Origin: an uncultured Clostridia bacterium | Lineage (GTDB): Bacteria; Bacillota; Clostridia; TANB77; CAG-508 | NCBI GenBank assembly: GCA_910589185.1 | Contig: CAJUSU010000020.1 | Coordinates: 1-25,854, forward strand | Direction of reading: 5' to 3' | Length of the DNA stretch: 25,854 nt | Part shown: positions 1 to 7,894 of the stretch, one piece after another | Layout of the letters: the number at the start of each line of letters is the position of its first letter | Numbering within the stretch: the stretch's first letter is position 1 | Made by a program: the position numbers and the translations under genes | Notes under the pieces: model-generated | Seen by the model: the letters and a program-made list of their open reading frames with translations, nothing else | The model's database searches: none | What the model was told of the DNA's origin: nothing

Positions 1-11
1 GATATAAGTAA
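1..11 (+). CDS. 3' end of off-window gene, probable DGR target (variable protein)
   Basis: Only the last two full codons (Tyr-Lys) and a TAA stop are visible. The sequence from base 1 matches, at offset 315, the segment starting at 316, where the same Tyr-Lys-stop reading ends the WWLRSP-type template-like stretch. The first visible base is G where the template-like copy has A, which is the direction of change expected for a DGR variable repeat. The gene itself lies outside the window, so its identity is inferred only from the downstream template-like sequence and reverse transcriptase. Confidence 0.45.
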
Positions 12-174
12 GACATAGTAACTGTAAAAAGTGAAGCAAAACTTTTGTGAAAGGGAAATTTGTTCCTGAGTTTGTGGTTATTACAAACCAAAAAGAACCT
101 TTGATGTAGATGACTGGACGCTACTTGCATGGTTGACATATTTTTTATGTGTCAATTTCATAGTCAGTTCTACT
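1..174 (+). repeat. Repeat block copy A, downstream of the target gene
   Basis: First copy of a block repeated at 316-490. The copies differ at about eight substitutions plus one small indel region at 141-150. It has no coding potential after the stop codon at 9-11. Predicted pairings: GTTTGTGG (70-77) with TTACAAAC (81-88), which needs two G-U pairs; the TTGACATA / TGTGTCAA hairpin around 133-155; and GTAGA-TGACT near 106-115 with AGTCA-TCTAC near 162-173. In a DGR this is where the target-recognition element after the variable repeat would lie. Confidence 0.85.
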
Positions 175-215
175 AAGAATGATATACAAAGGTTAGAAAA
201 ATAAATATAAGTTAA

Positions 216-326
216 ATAAGAAAAAATCTAGAGTTATTCAATATAGGTCAGATTTCGATAATTACGTTGTCAGGCAGTACGGTCAACTGGTGGCTTCGTT
301 CACCTAATTACAACAAATATAAGTAA
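216..326 (+). other. Putative DGR template repeat (5' boundary uncertain)
   Basis: One frame reads openly from 216 to a TAA at 324-326 without a start codon and ends in ...NWWLRSPNYNKYK. WWLRSP resembles the framework of the DUF6273-like domains common in clostridial surface proteins. The framework codons at 288-305 hold one adenine in 18 bases, while the following 306-323 hold 11 in 18. That is the design of a DGR template: adenines only where residues should vary. It lies about 200 bases upstream of the reverse transcriptase, and its 3' end is shared with the end of the target gene at the left window edge. The variable repeat itself is off-window, so the assignment is an inference. Confidence 0.55.
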
Positions 327-490
327 GACATAGTAACTGTAAAAGGTGAAGCAAAACTTTTGTGAAAGGGAAATTTGTTCCTGAGTTTGTGGTGACCACA
401 AACCGAAAAGAACCTTTGATGTAGATGACTGGACGCTGCTTGCATGGTTGACATATTTTATAGTGTGTCAATTTCATAGTCAATTCTACT
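316..490 (+). repeat. Repeat block copy B, between template and reverse transcriptase
   Basis: Second copy of the 1-174 block. Here the first hairpin is perfect: GTTTGTGG (385-392), loop TGA, CCACAAAC (396-403), flanked by GTTC / GAAC and AAAG / CTTT pairings. A second domain pairs GTAGA-TGACT (421-430) with AGTCA-TCTAC (478-489) and encloses a TTGACA / TGTCAA hairpin. DGRs are known to need the spacer between template and reverse transcriptase for cDNA priming, so this is a candidate for that RNA. The stretch 1-524 holds no other gene I can support. Confidence 0.85.
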
Positions 491-524
491 TCGCAATTAT
501 CATGTACGGAGGTTAAACATACAA

Positions 525-1640
525 ATGACAAGTGAAGAAAGACACGAACTAAGATACCAAAGAAGAAAAGCTATGAGGGAAGAAAAAAGAAGAAAGAAAA
601 GTGAAGCATGTGGTAGTTTTGAAGAAGTATTTTCTTACGAAAATCTATATCAAGCTGGCACAAAATGCATGAGAAATGTATTATGGAAGGCTTCTACACA
701 AAATTATGCTAAAAAAAGAATTTCTACTACTTATAAAATTTATGAAACTTTACAAACAGACAAATTAAAGCTTTCAAAGCCATATATCTTTTATGTTTGT
801 GAAAGAGGAAAAAGAAGAAAAATTCAAGCACAAAAGTTAAGTGAGAGAATTATTCAGCGTGATTTATGTGATCATGTAATTGTTCCTATTTATGATAATA
901 CATTTATTTATGATAATGCAGCAAATAGAGTAGGAAAAGGGATGGATCATACTTTGGATAGAGTAAACTGTCATATGCAAAGACACTTTAGAAAATATGG
1001 CTTAAATGGCTATATTGTTACTTGTGATTTTAAAGATTTTTTCAATTCTGCACCACATTACGTAGTATACAAAGAACATGAAAAACGTATTTTTGATGAA
1101 AAGATTAGACATGTTGCTAATCTATGTATGGAATTATATGGTGATACTAGTTTTGGACTTGGGGCCCATACATCCCAAATTTATACCAATATTGCTGTAA
1201 CCCCCTTAGACCATTACATCAAAGATACGTTAAGAGTGAAATGTTATGCAAGATATGTGGATGATTTCTACTTTTTTACGGCAACTTTAGAAGAAGCAAA
1301 AGACATATTAGCTAAAATAAAAGTGAAAGTTGCTGAACTAGGATTGATGTTAAATGAAAAGAAAACTAAAATACAAAAATTTGCTACTGGTTTTAAATTT
1401 TTGAAAACAAAATTCTTTTGTACAGAAACAGGAAAAGTAATTAGAAAAATGAATAGAGATGCAACTCCTAGAATGAGAAAAAAGATAAAGACTTTTAAAA
1501 GATGGATAGAAGAAGGAAAAATGACAAAAGAGCAAGTATGGAATTCCTATTATAGTTGGAGAGGCCATATGAAAAGGGGAAATAGTTATAAAGTAATCAA
1601 AAAAATGGACAGATATGTTTATGAAAAATTAAATTTTTAA
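525..1640 (+). CDS. Reverse transcriptase, DGR type
   Basis: RNA-directed DNA polymerase of 371 residues. Visible motifs: a basic N-terminus (1-30); ANRVGKG near 133; DFKDFF (168-173), holding the first catalytic aspartate; LGAHTSQ (212-218), matching the [LIV]GxxxSQ signature that separates DGR enzymes from group II intron and retron enzymes; and RYVDD (243-247), the catalytic YxDD box. There is no maturase X domain, zinc-finger or endonuclease. Start ATG 525 is 12 bases after GGAGG (508-512). In DGRs the enzyme copies the template RNA with errors at adenines, and the cDNA replaces the variable repeat of a target gene. The template-like segment and repeat block directly upstream fit that role. 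No Avd accessory gene is visible; it could lie to the left. Some uncharacterised phage-borne reverse transcriptases share the same signature, so the DGR label rests on context as well. Confidence 0.85.
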   Translation: MTSEERHELRYQRRKAMREEKRRKKSEACGSFEEVFSYENLYQAGTKCMRNVLWKASTQNYAKKRISTTYKIYETLQTDKLKLSKPYIFYVCERGKRRKIQAQKLSERIIQRDLCDHVIVPIYDNTFIYDNAANRVGKGMDHTLDRVNCHMQRHFRKYGLNGYIVTCDFKDFFNSAPHYVVYKEHEKRIFDEKIRHVANLCMELYGDTSFGLGAHTSQIYTNIAVTPLDHYIKDTLRVKCYARYVDDFYFFTATLEEAKDILAKIKVKVAELGLMLNEKKTKIQKFATGFKFLKTKFFCTETGKVIRKMNRDATPRMRKKIKTFKRWIEEGKMTKEQVWNSYYSWRGHMKRGNSYKVIKKMDRYVYEKLNF

Positions 1641-1663
1641 GGAAAAAGAACACTTCAACCAAT

Positions 1664-1706
1664 AGAAATCTAATGAGCTAATTTTAGCAAATTAGATTTC
1701 TTTTTT
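1664..1706 (+). terminator. Rho-independent terminator of the reverse transcriptase gene
   Basis: AGAAATCTAAT (1664-1674) pairs with ATTAGATTTCT (1691-1701), with an inner GCTAA / TTAGC stem, followed by a run of T. It isolates the retroelement from aspS. Confidence 0.85.
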
Positions 1707-1714
1707 ATAGAATA

Positions 1715-1743
1715 TTGTAACATTAGGTTAAATGGTGTATAAT
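1715..1743 (+). promoter_or_regulatory. Sigma-A promoter of aspS
   Basis: TTGTAA (1715-1720), 17-base spacer, TATAAT (1738-1743). It gives a short leader with no T-box. Confidence 0.75.
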
Positions 1744-1774
1744 AAGGCAAATGTGACAAAAAGGGGAGAAACGT

Positions 1775-3535
1775 ATGTATAGAAATCATAATTGCGGAGA
1801 ATTAACGATTAAAAATGTAGGAGAAGAAGTAATATTAGCAGGTTGGGTACAGAAAATTAGAAATTTGGGATCTATGGCTTTTATTGATTTGCGTGACCAA
1901 TTTGGTATTACTCAAGTAGTTATTTCAGCAGATAATAAAGAAATTGATAAAACTGTACTAGATAATATTGTAACAGAATGCGTGCTTCAAGTAGTAGGAG
2001 ATGTTATTGAAAGGTCGAATAAAAATGATAAAATTCCTACAGGTGAAATTGAGATAGATGCTAAGAAAATTGAAATTTTAGGAAAGTGCAAAAACGTTTT
2101 ACCATTTGAAGTGAATTCAGAAAAGAGCGGAGAAGTAAAAGAAGACTTAAGACTAGAATATCGTTTTCTAGACTTAAGAAATGATAAATTACATAAAACC
2201 ATTTTGCTTCGTAGTGAAGTCATGAAAACCATTCGTAAAAAAATGGACGAATTAGGATTTACAGAAATTCAAACTCCAATTCTAGCGAATTCTTCACCAG
2301 AAGGTGCAAGAGATTATTTAGTACCAAGTAGGCTACACGCAGGAGAAAATTATGCACTTCCACAAGCACCACAACAATTTAAGCAACTTTTAATGGTTTC
2401 AGGTTTTGATAAATATTATCAAATTGCACCATGTTTTAGAGATGAAGACCCTAGAGCAGATAGAGCACCAGGTGAATTCTATCAATTAGATTTTGAAATG
2501 AGTTTTGCAGAGCAAGAAGATGTACTAAAAGTATTAGCAGAAATTTTTACAACTGTATTTAAAACACATACAGACTGGAAAGTAGATGAAGCACCTTTCC
2601 AAAAAATACCATATTTAGAAGCAATGGAGAAGTATGGTAGCGATAAGCCAGATTTAAGAAATCCATTAGTTATTCAAGATGTAACAGATATTTTTGAACA
2701 TGTAGAATTCAATAATTTCAAAGATAAGACAGTAAAAGCAATTGTGGTAGAAAATGGAGCTGAGCAAGGAAGAAAATTCTTTGATGCTATGACAGAATTT
2801 GCGATGCAAGAAGCAGGTGCAAAAGGTTTAGCATGGCTTAAAGTAGACAATGAAGATGTGGCTTCTGGTGGAATTGCAAAGTTTATTACTACCGAAGTAC
2901 AAAAAGAGTTAGAAGAAAAAATTGGTATGAAGCCAGGATGCAGCGTATTCTTTATGGCAGATGAATTAAAAACAGTTCAAAAAATTGCAGGAGCAATTCG
3001 TATTGAACTTGGAAATCGTTTAGATTTATTAGAGAAAAATGTATATCGTTTATGCTATATTGTAGATTTTCCAATGTATGAGTTATCTGATGAAGGAACA
3101 ATTGACTTTAATCACAATCCATTCTCAATGCCACAAGGTGGAATGGAAGCACTGATGACAAAAAATCCATTAGAAATTTTAGCTTATCAATATGATGTGG
3201 TATGTAATGGTTATGAAGTAGCATCAGGTGCTGTAAGAAACCATGACCCAGAATTAATGGTGAAAGCCTTTGAAATTGCAGGTTATAGCGAAGAGGAAGT
3301 AGAAACAAGATTTGGAGCATTATATAATGCTTTCCAATATGGAACTCCACCACATGCAGGAGCAGCACCAGGGCTAGATAGAATGGTAATGTTAGTAGCA
3401 GACAGTAAAAATATTCGTGAAGTAATTGCATTCCCTAAGAATAAAAAGGCAAGGGACCTATTGATGAGAGCACCAAGCAAAGTTCACCAAAAACAATTAG
3501 ATGATGTACATATTAAAATTGTAGAAGAAAAATAA
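1775..3535 (+). CDS. aspS: Aspartate--tRNA ligase
   Basis: Class II aminoacyl-tRNA synthetase charging tRNA-Asp, 586 residues, the usual bacterial length. An N-terminal OB-fold anticodon-binding domain (about 1-105) is followed by the catalytic core. Motif 2 is FRDEDPRADR with Arg222. A GAD-type insertion lies at roughly 290-410. Motif 3 contains GLDR (533-536). Residue 31 is Leu (IRNLGS), as in the E. coli enzyme; many non-discriminating AspRS have His there, so this one is probably tRNA-Asp specific (inference). Start ATG 1775 follows AAGGGGAG with good spacing. It is monocistronic, between a promoter and a hairpin. Unlike in many clostridia, hisS is not its neighbour here. Confidence 0.97.
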   Translation: MYRNHNCGELTIKNVGEEVILAGWVQKIRNLGSMAFIDLRDQFGITQVVISADNKEIDKTVLDNIVTECVLQVVGDVIERSNKNDKIPTGEIEIDAKKIEILGKCKNVLPFEVNSEKSGEVKEDLRLEYRFLDLRNDKLHKTILLRSEVMKTIRKKMDELGFTEIQTPILANSSPEGARDYLVPSRLHAGENYALPQAPQQFKQLLMVSGFDKYYQIAPCFRDEDPRADRAPGEFYQLDFEMSFAEQEDVLKVLAEIFTTVFKTHTDWKVDEAPFQKIPYLEAMEKYGSDKPDLRNPLVIQDVTDIFEHVEFNNFKDKTVKAIVVENGAEQGRKFFDAMTEFAMQEAGAKGLAWLKVDNEDVASGGIAKFITTEVQKELEEKIGMKPGCSVFFMADELKTVQKIAGAIRIELGNRLDLLEKNVYRLCYIVDFPMYELSDEGTIDFNHNPFSMPQGGMEALMTKNPLEILAYQYDVVCNGYEVASGAVRNHDPELMVKAFEIAGYSEEEVETRFGALYNAFQYGTPPHAGAAPGLDRMVMLVADSKNIREVIAFPKNKKARDLLMRAPSKVHQKQLDDVHIKIVEEK

Positions 3536-3536
3536 A

Positions 3537-3570
3537 TGATTGTGTTAGTGGCTTTGCCACTTACAAATCA
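3537..3570 (+). terminator. Hairpin after aspS, possible weak terminator
   Basis: AGTGGC (3547-3552), loop TTT, GCCACT (3556-3561), extended by TGATT / AATCA outer pairing. The T-tract afterwards is poor, so termination efficiency is doubtful. Confidence 0.45.
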
Positions 3571-3610
3571 TTATATGGTTTACTATGAAAACAAAATTTC
3601 GTAAAATGTA

Positions 3611-3639
3611 TTGACCAAAATATAACATAATGGTATAAT
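3611..3639 (+). promoter_or_regulatory. Sigma-A promoter of the small coiled-coil gene
   Basis: TTGACC (3611-3616), 17-base spacer, TATAAT (3634-3639). Near consensus, so strong expression is expected. Confidence 0.8.
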
Positions 3640-3681
3640 GTAACAGTATAGAAAATACAAATTTACGAAAGAGGTGGTAAT

Positions 3682-3927
3682 ATGTCTAAAAAATTAGACG
3701 AAAAAGAAACACTAGAAGGATTAATTGAAGAAGTTAAAGAATTATTAAATGAAGTAAAAAATGAGCAAACAAATGTAAAACAAGAAATGGAAAGACATCA
3801 TAAGGTAACTATGAGAAAACTAGATAAACTAAGAGAATTTGAAGAAATTGCTGACATGACCAATATCGTATTTGAAAAGAGATTTTCGAATATTGAACAA
3901 GCATTAGTGAAGATTTTGAGCAAATAG
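3682..3927 (+). CDS. Small coiled-coil protein of unknown function
   Basis: 81 residues, highly charged (Glu/Lys rich), with no signal peptide or membrane segment. The stretch from about 8 to 60 shows heptad-like spacing of Leu/Ile/Val (LIEEVKELLNEV), so a coiled coil is likely; the C-terminal 20 residues look like an amphipathic helix. ATG 3682 is preceded by GAGGTGG at 3671-3677. It has its own near-consensus promoter and its own terminator, so it is a monocistronic and probably well-expressed gene. I do not recognise a family. Confidence 0.8.
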   Translation: MSKKLDEKETLEGLIEEVKELLNEVKNEQTNVKQEMERHHKVTMRKLDKLREFEEIADMTNIVFEKRFSNIEQALVKILSK

Positions 3928-3934
3928 AATTTTA

Positions 3935-3966
3935 AGCCTAAGATTAAATATCTTAGGCTGTTTTAT
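3935..3966 (+). terminator. Rho-independent terminator
   Basis: AGCCTAAGAT (3935-3944) pairs perfectly with ATCTTAGGCT (3950-3959), followed by GTTTTA. It ends the coiled-coil gene. Confidence 0.85.
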
Positions 3967-3990
3967 ATTATAGATATATTCTTAATTTAC

Positions 3991-4019
3991 TTGCTAAAAA
4001 TAACAATTTGTGGTATAAC
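3991..4019 (+). promoter_or_regulatory. Promoter of the rlmN-prpC-prkC operon
   Basis: TTGCTA (3991-3996), 17-base spacer, TATAAC (4014-4019). No other promoter-like pair is obvious before prkC. Confidence 0.65.
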
Positions 4020-4050
4020 TATCTTGAAATATAGGAGAAAATAAATTACT

Positions 4051-5070
4051 ATGAAAAATATGAAAGATTACAACTTAGATGAATTAAAGCAAGAACTTAT
4101 TTCTCTAGGAGAAAAGCCATATAGGGCAGAGCAAATTTTCAATTGGCTTTATATAGAAAAAGTGAAGTCATTTGATGAAATGACGAATCTCTCTTTAGAA
4201 TTAAGAGAAAAACTAAAACAAAATTATACCATGTGTAATTTTGAAATATTGAGGAAACAAGAATCCTCTGACGGTACTAAAAAGTATTTGTTTGATGTTC
4301 TAGATGGAAATGCAATAGAAACTGTACTTATGGAATACCATCATGGAAAAACAATTTGTGTATCTTCTCAAATTGGTTGCAAAATGGGATGTAAATTTTG
4401 TGCTTCAACAGGAATTGCCTTTGTAAGAAGTTTAACTTCAGGTGAAATTGTAGAACAGATTTTAGCTGTAGAGCAAGATATAGGAGAGCATATCTCTAAT
4501 ATTGTATTTATGGGCATTGGAGAACCATTTGATAATTATGATAATGTAATGCATGCGATTCGTATTATCAATCATCAAAAAGGATTGAATATAGGGGCAA
4601 GGCATATTAGTATTTCCACTTCAGGATTAGTTCCTCGCATTTATGATTTCGCAAATGAAGAACTACAATGTACTTTATCCATTTCTTTACATGCAACGAC
4701 AGATGAAAAACGTAGTCAGATGATGCCAGTTAACAATCTATATCCATTAAAGGAATTAATGCAGGCATGTAGAGACTATATTGCTAAAACTAATAAACGT
4801 ATTTCTTTTGAATATGCATTAGCAAAAGATAATAATGATAATTTAGAAGATGCAAAGGCTTTAGTACAATTATTAAAAGAAATGATTTGCCATGTAAATC
4901 TTATTCCAATTAATAAAATTGAAAATGGAAAATTTGTAAAAAGTAGTAATGAAAATATTATTCAATTTAGGGATTATTTAAATGACCATGGTATCGTAGC
5001 AACAATAAGAAGAGAATTGGGAAGTGACATTGATGCTGCTTGTGGTCAGCTTAGGAGAAAGAACTTATAA
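4051..5070 (+). CDS. rlmN: 23S rRNA (adenine2503-C2)/tRNA(A37) methyltransferase RlmN
   Basis: Radical-SAM enzyme that methylates C2 of A2503 in 23S rRNA and A37 in some tRNAs. The 339 residues have the family layout: a small helical N-terminal domain (about 1-95), the radical-SAM cluster Cys110-x3-Cys114-x2-Cys117 (IGCKMGCKFCA), the MGIGEP SAM-binding motif, and Cys331 in the C-terminal AACGQL, equivalent to the mechanistic Cys355 of E. coli RlmN. ATG 4051 is preferred because AGGAG (4033-4037) is 13 bases upstream; the ATG at 4060 is too far. It heads rlmN-prpC-prkC, a gene order conserved in Firmicutes. Confidence 0.97.
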   Translation: MKNMKDYNLDELKQELISLGEKPYRAEQIFNWLYIEKVKSFDEMTNLSLELREKLKQNYTMCNFEILRKQESSDGTKKYLFDVLDGNAIETVLMEYHHGKTICVSSQIGCKMGCKFCASTGIAFVRSLTSGEIVEQILAVEQDIGEHISNIVFMGIGEPFDNYDNVMHAIRIINHQKGLNIGARHISISTSGLVPRIYDFANEELQCTLSISLHATTDEKRSQMMPVNNLYPLKELMQACRDYIAKTNKRISFEYALAKDNNDNLEDAKALVQLLKEMICHVNLIPINKIENGKFVKSSNENIIQFRDYLNDHGIVATIRRELGSDIDAACGQLRRKNL

Positions 5071-5112
5071 TAAAAGCAAACTCAAATATAAAATAGCGGG
5101 AGGAAAAAGTGT

Positions 5113-5838
5113 ATGATAGGTTTTGCTAAATCAGATATTGGCAAAGCAAGAGAAATCAATCAAGATTATTACTCTATTCCAAATTCAGATGACAATTTGC
5201 AATTGTTTATCTTAGCAGATGGAATGGGCGGATATAATGGCGGAGAAGTAGCAAGTAAACTTGCCATAGAATCGGCTAAAAGTTATATAGAAAATAATTT
5301 TGAACAAATTGAGCATAACAAGGAAGCAATTATAGAATTAATCAAAAATGCAATTGAATATGCTAATATGGTAGTTTTTGAAAAATCAAAACAAGAACCA
5401 AATTTAGAAGGAATGGGTACTACTTTGGACATCTGCTTCATATATAATAGTAAAGTATATATAGGACACGTTGGTGATAGTAGAGTATACCGTATTAGAG
5501 GAGAAATTATTAGGAAGTTAACAAAAGACCATAGTTATGTGCAACAATTAGTAGAGGATGGTAAAATTACAAGGGAAGAAGCAAATCATCATCCGAAAAA
5601 GAATATGTTAACAAAAGCACTTGGCTGTACGGCATATGTAGAGCCAGATTTAAGGGCTAGAAATTATGAAGAAGGAGACATTTTGGTAATGTGCTCAGAT
5701 GGACTAACCAATATGGTAGCTGAAAAAGACATATATAAAGTGGTAAAAGAAAATCCGGAAATAGCACCAAAAGTATTAGTAGATTTAGCAAATGAAGCAG
5801 GCGGATATGATAATATCACAGTGGTAACAATAAAATAG
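5113..5838 (+). CDS. prpC: PP2C-family Ser/Thr protein phosphatase (PrpC/Stp)
   Basis: Metal-dependent phosphatase that reverses phosphorylation by the PASTA kinase encoded next. Its 241 residues are all catalytic domain, which is typical for PrpC/Stp. Visible metal-site motifs: Asp18 (INQDYY), Asp36 (ADGMGG), VGDSR, LTKDHS, CSDGL and the C-terminal GGYDN. There is no membrane segment, so it is cytoplasmic. The RBS GGGAGG ends 9-10 bases before the ATG, and the stop is 13 bases before prkC, implying translational coupling within one transcript. Confidence 0.97.
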   Translation: MIGFAKSDIGKAREINQDYYSIPNSDDNLQLFILADGMGGYNGGEVASKLAIESAKSYIENNFEQIEHNKEAIIELIKNAIEYANMVVFEKSKQEPNLEGMGTTLDICFIYNSKVYIGHVGDSRVYRIRGEIIRKLTKDHSYVQQLVEDGKITREEANHHPKKNMLTKALGCTAYVEPDLRARNYEEGDILVMCSDGLTNMVAEKDIYKVVKENPEIAPKVLVDLANEAGGYDNITVVTIK

Positions 5839-5851
5839 AGGAGAGAAACAT

Positions 5852-7831
5852 ATGAATTTAGTTGGTAAAGTAATAGGAAACCGTTATGAAATTCTAGAAA
5901 AAATTGGAGAAGGCGGTATGGCAACAGTCTATAAAGCAAGATGTAATATCTTAAAGCGTTATGTTGCCGTTAAAGTTTTAAGAGACGAATTTACAACAGA
6001 TGATGAATTTATAAAAAGATTTAATTCAGAAGCACAGTCAGCAGCAAGTTTGACTCATCCAAATATTGTATCCATTTATGATGTAGGACAAGAAGAAAAT
6101 ATCTACTATATTGTTATGGAATTAGTACAAGGAAAAACATTAAAAGAAATCATTAATGAAGATGGTGTACTTCCTTGGAAATGGTCTGTTAACATTGCTA
6201 TCCAAGTAGCTTCAGCTTTAGAAATGGCACATAGAAACAATATTGTACATAGAGATATCAAACCACATAATATTATTATCACAGAAGAGGGAATTGCAAA
6301 AGTAACCGATTTTGGAATTGCAAAAGCAGTTTCAAATTCTACAATTACAGCATTTGGAACGACCATTGGTTCTGTTCATTATTTCTCACCAGAGCATGCA
6401 CGTGGGGGATATACAGATGCTAAATCAGACATCTATTCTTTAGGCGTAGTTATGTATGAAATGCTAACAGGTAGAGTACCCTTTGATGCAGATACACCAG
6501 TATCTATTGCATTAAAGCATATGCAAGAAAAGCCAGTAGAGCCAATCAAACTAAATCCTTCTATTCCGTTGGCAATTAATAAAATTATTATGAAAGCAAT
6601 GGAAAAAGAGATTAGCTTAAGATATCAATCAGCAACTGAAATGCTAAAAGATTTAAGTATGTCATTAAAAGATCCTGAAGGGAATTTTGTAAAAAGAAAT
6701 AGTGAAACTATGCAATATACGCAAAGAATTCCAAGTTTAAATGATGAAATGGAGGAAGAAAAGACGAGAAAGACGACTGATAAAAAGAAAAAAGGAAAAT
6801 TAGCAACTTATTTTACTCAGCATCCAACTGCTAAGAAAGTATGGATAACCGTGATTGCAATCGCAATTATTGTATTAATTCCACTAATTGGATATGGAGC
6901 TACTAAACTTATTTTAGATGGTGGAAAAGCACCACAGGTAGCATTAAAAGATGTGAAAAACATGACAGTTGATGAAGCAAAAGCTGCCTATAAAAATGAT
7001 AAGGTTAATATTGAAATAGAAGAAGTACATGATAAGGAAGTAGAAGAAGGAAAAATTATTTCACAAGAGCCTCCATACAGTGAAGGAAAAACAGTAGATG
7101 AAAATTCTACTATCAAATTTGTTGTCAGTTTAGGTGTCGAAAAAGTTGAAATGAAAAAAGTAGTAGGCATGAAATTTGACGAAGCAAAAGAATTATTAGA
7201 AGAGATGAAATTGGAAGTAGAAAAGATAGAAGAAACTAGCAAAACTGTTGAAAAAGATTATGTTACAAAACAAGATCCAGAAGAAGGCGAAGAACTAGAA
7301 ACTGGTGATAAAGTAAAAGTTTATGTTAGCATTGGAACAGGAATTAAAAAGGTAAATGTTCCATATGTCATTGGAGAAACAGAAAGTAGCGCCAAAAAGA
7401 AATTATCTGATTTAGAAGTAACTGTTGTTTATGAAGAAGATACAACAAAAGTAAATGGAAAAGTTCTAAAACAAAGTATTGATGCAGGAGAAAGTGTTGA
7501 TGAAGGAACAAAGATAACCATTACAGTTAATCGTATTGAAGCAATCAAAACAGGAACTATTAAACTAAACCTAAAATCTTTATTAGGTGCAGATAGTACC
7601 ATTGATACAGATCCAGAAACAGGAGCTGAAATAAATAGCACAGTAAACTTAAGAATCGAAGTTGGTGGTGATACTGTATATAGAGATACATCACGTAAAG
7701 ATAGCACAGATATTACGGCAACAGCTTCAGGAAAGGGAACTGTTACAGTAAAAATATTTGTAGATGAAGTAAAGAGAAAAGAAGTACAATTTGATTTATC
7801 AGTAGAGAATCCAACTTTAGTGATTGATTAA
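5852..7831 (+). CDS. prkC: PASTA-domain Ser/Thr protein kinase (PrkC/StkP)
   Basis: Membrane kinase that senses muropeptides or cell-wall intermediates and phosphorylates division, wall and germination proteins. 659 residues: cytoplasmic Hanks-type kinase domain (12-270) with glycine loop GEGGMA (19-24), Lys41, Glu60, HRDIKPHN (Asp135) and DFG (Asp153); charged juxtamembrane linker rich in Thr (about 280-328), the usual autophosphorylation region; one transmembrane helix (about 331-352); three PASTA repeats (about 363-430, 431-497, 498-563); and an extra beta-rich extracellular tail (564-659) not homologous to PASTA by eye. It sits after prpC. The rsgA gene that often follows is absent; rpe comes next. 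Confidence 0.97.
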   Translation: MNLVGKVIGNRYEILEKIGEGGMATVYKARCNILKRYVAVKVLRDEFTTDDEFIKRFNSEAQSAASLTHPNIVSIYDVGQEENIYYIVMELVQGKTLKEIINEDGVLPWKWSVNIAIQVASALEMAHRNNIVHRDIKPHNIIITEEGIAKVTDFGIAKAVSNSTITAFGTTIGSVHYFSPEHARGGYTDAKSDIYSLGVVMYEMLTGRVPFDADTPVSIALKHMQEKPVEPIKLNPSIPLAINKIIMKAMEKEISLRYQSATEMLKDLSMSLKDPEGNFVKRNSETMQYTQRIPSLNDEMEEEKTRKTTDKKKKGKLATYFTQHPTAKKVWITVIAIAIIVLIPLIGYGATKLILDGGKAPQVALKDVKNMTVDEAKAAYKNDKVNIEIEEVHDKEVEEGKIISQEPPYSEGKTVDENSTIKFVVSLGVEKVEMKKVVGMKFDEAKELLEEMKLEVEKIEETSKTVEKDYVTKQDPEEGEELETGDKVKVYVSIGTGIKKVNVPYVIGETESSAKKKLSDLEVTVVYEEDTTKVNGKVLKQSIDAGESVDEGTKITITVNRIEAIKTGTIKLNLKSLLGADSTIDTDPETGAEINSTVNLRIEVGGDTVYRDTSRKDSTDITATASGKGTVTVKIFVDEVKRKEVQFDLSVENPTLVID

Positions 7832-7843
7832 TTTTAAATAAGT

Positions 7844-7873
7844 GAAACCCTAAATAATTTTATTTAGGGTTTC
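7844..7873 (+). other. Intercistronic 12-bp perfect hairpin, prkC-rpe
   Basis: GAAACCCTAAAT (7844-7855) pairs perfectly with ATTTAGGGTTTC (7862-7873) around a 6-base loop. No T-tract follows (GTGATAA), so on the plus strand it looks like an mRNA-stabilising or processing structure rather than a full terminator. The rpe RBS starts 9 bases after it. Confidence 0.65.
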
Positions 7874-7894
7874 GTGATAAATGGAGGAAGAAAA

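Noticed and set aside
304..531. Minus-strand open frame across the template and repeat block
   Set aside because: It has no ribosome binding site, runs antisense through a duplicated structured block and shows no recognisable protein pattern.
525..1640. Reading the reverse transcriptase as a group II intron maturase or a retron
   Set aside because: There is no X/maturase or endonuclease domain and no group II domain V-like sequence after the gene. SQ replaces the usual SP-type motif, and retron enzymes are not preceded by a WWLRSP template.
3108..3480. Two overlapping minus-strand open frames inside aspS
   Set aside because: They are shadows of the aspS coding sequence and lack start signals.
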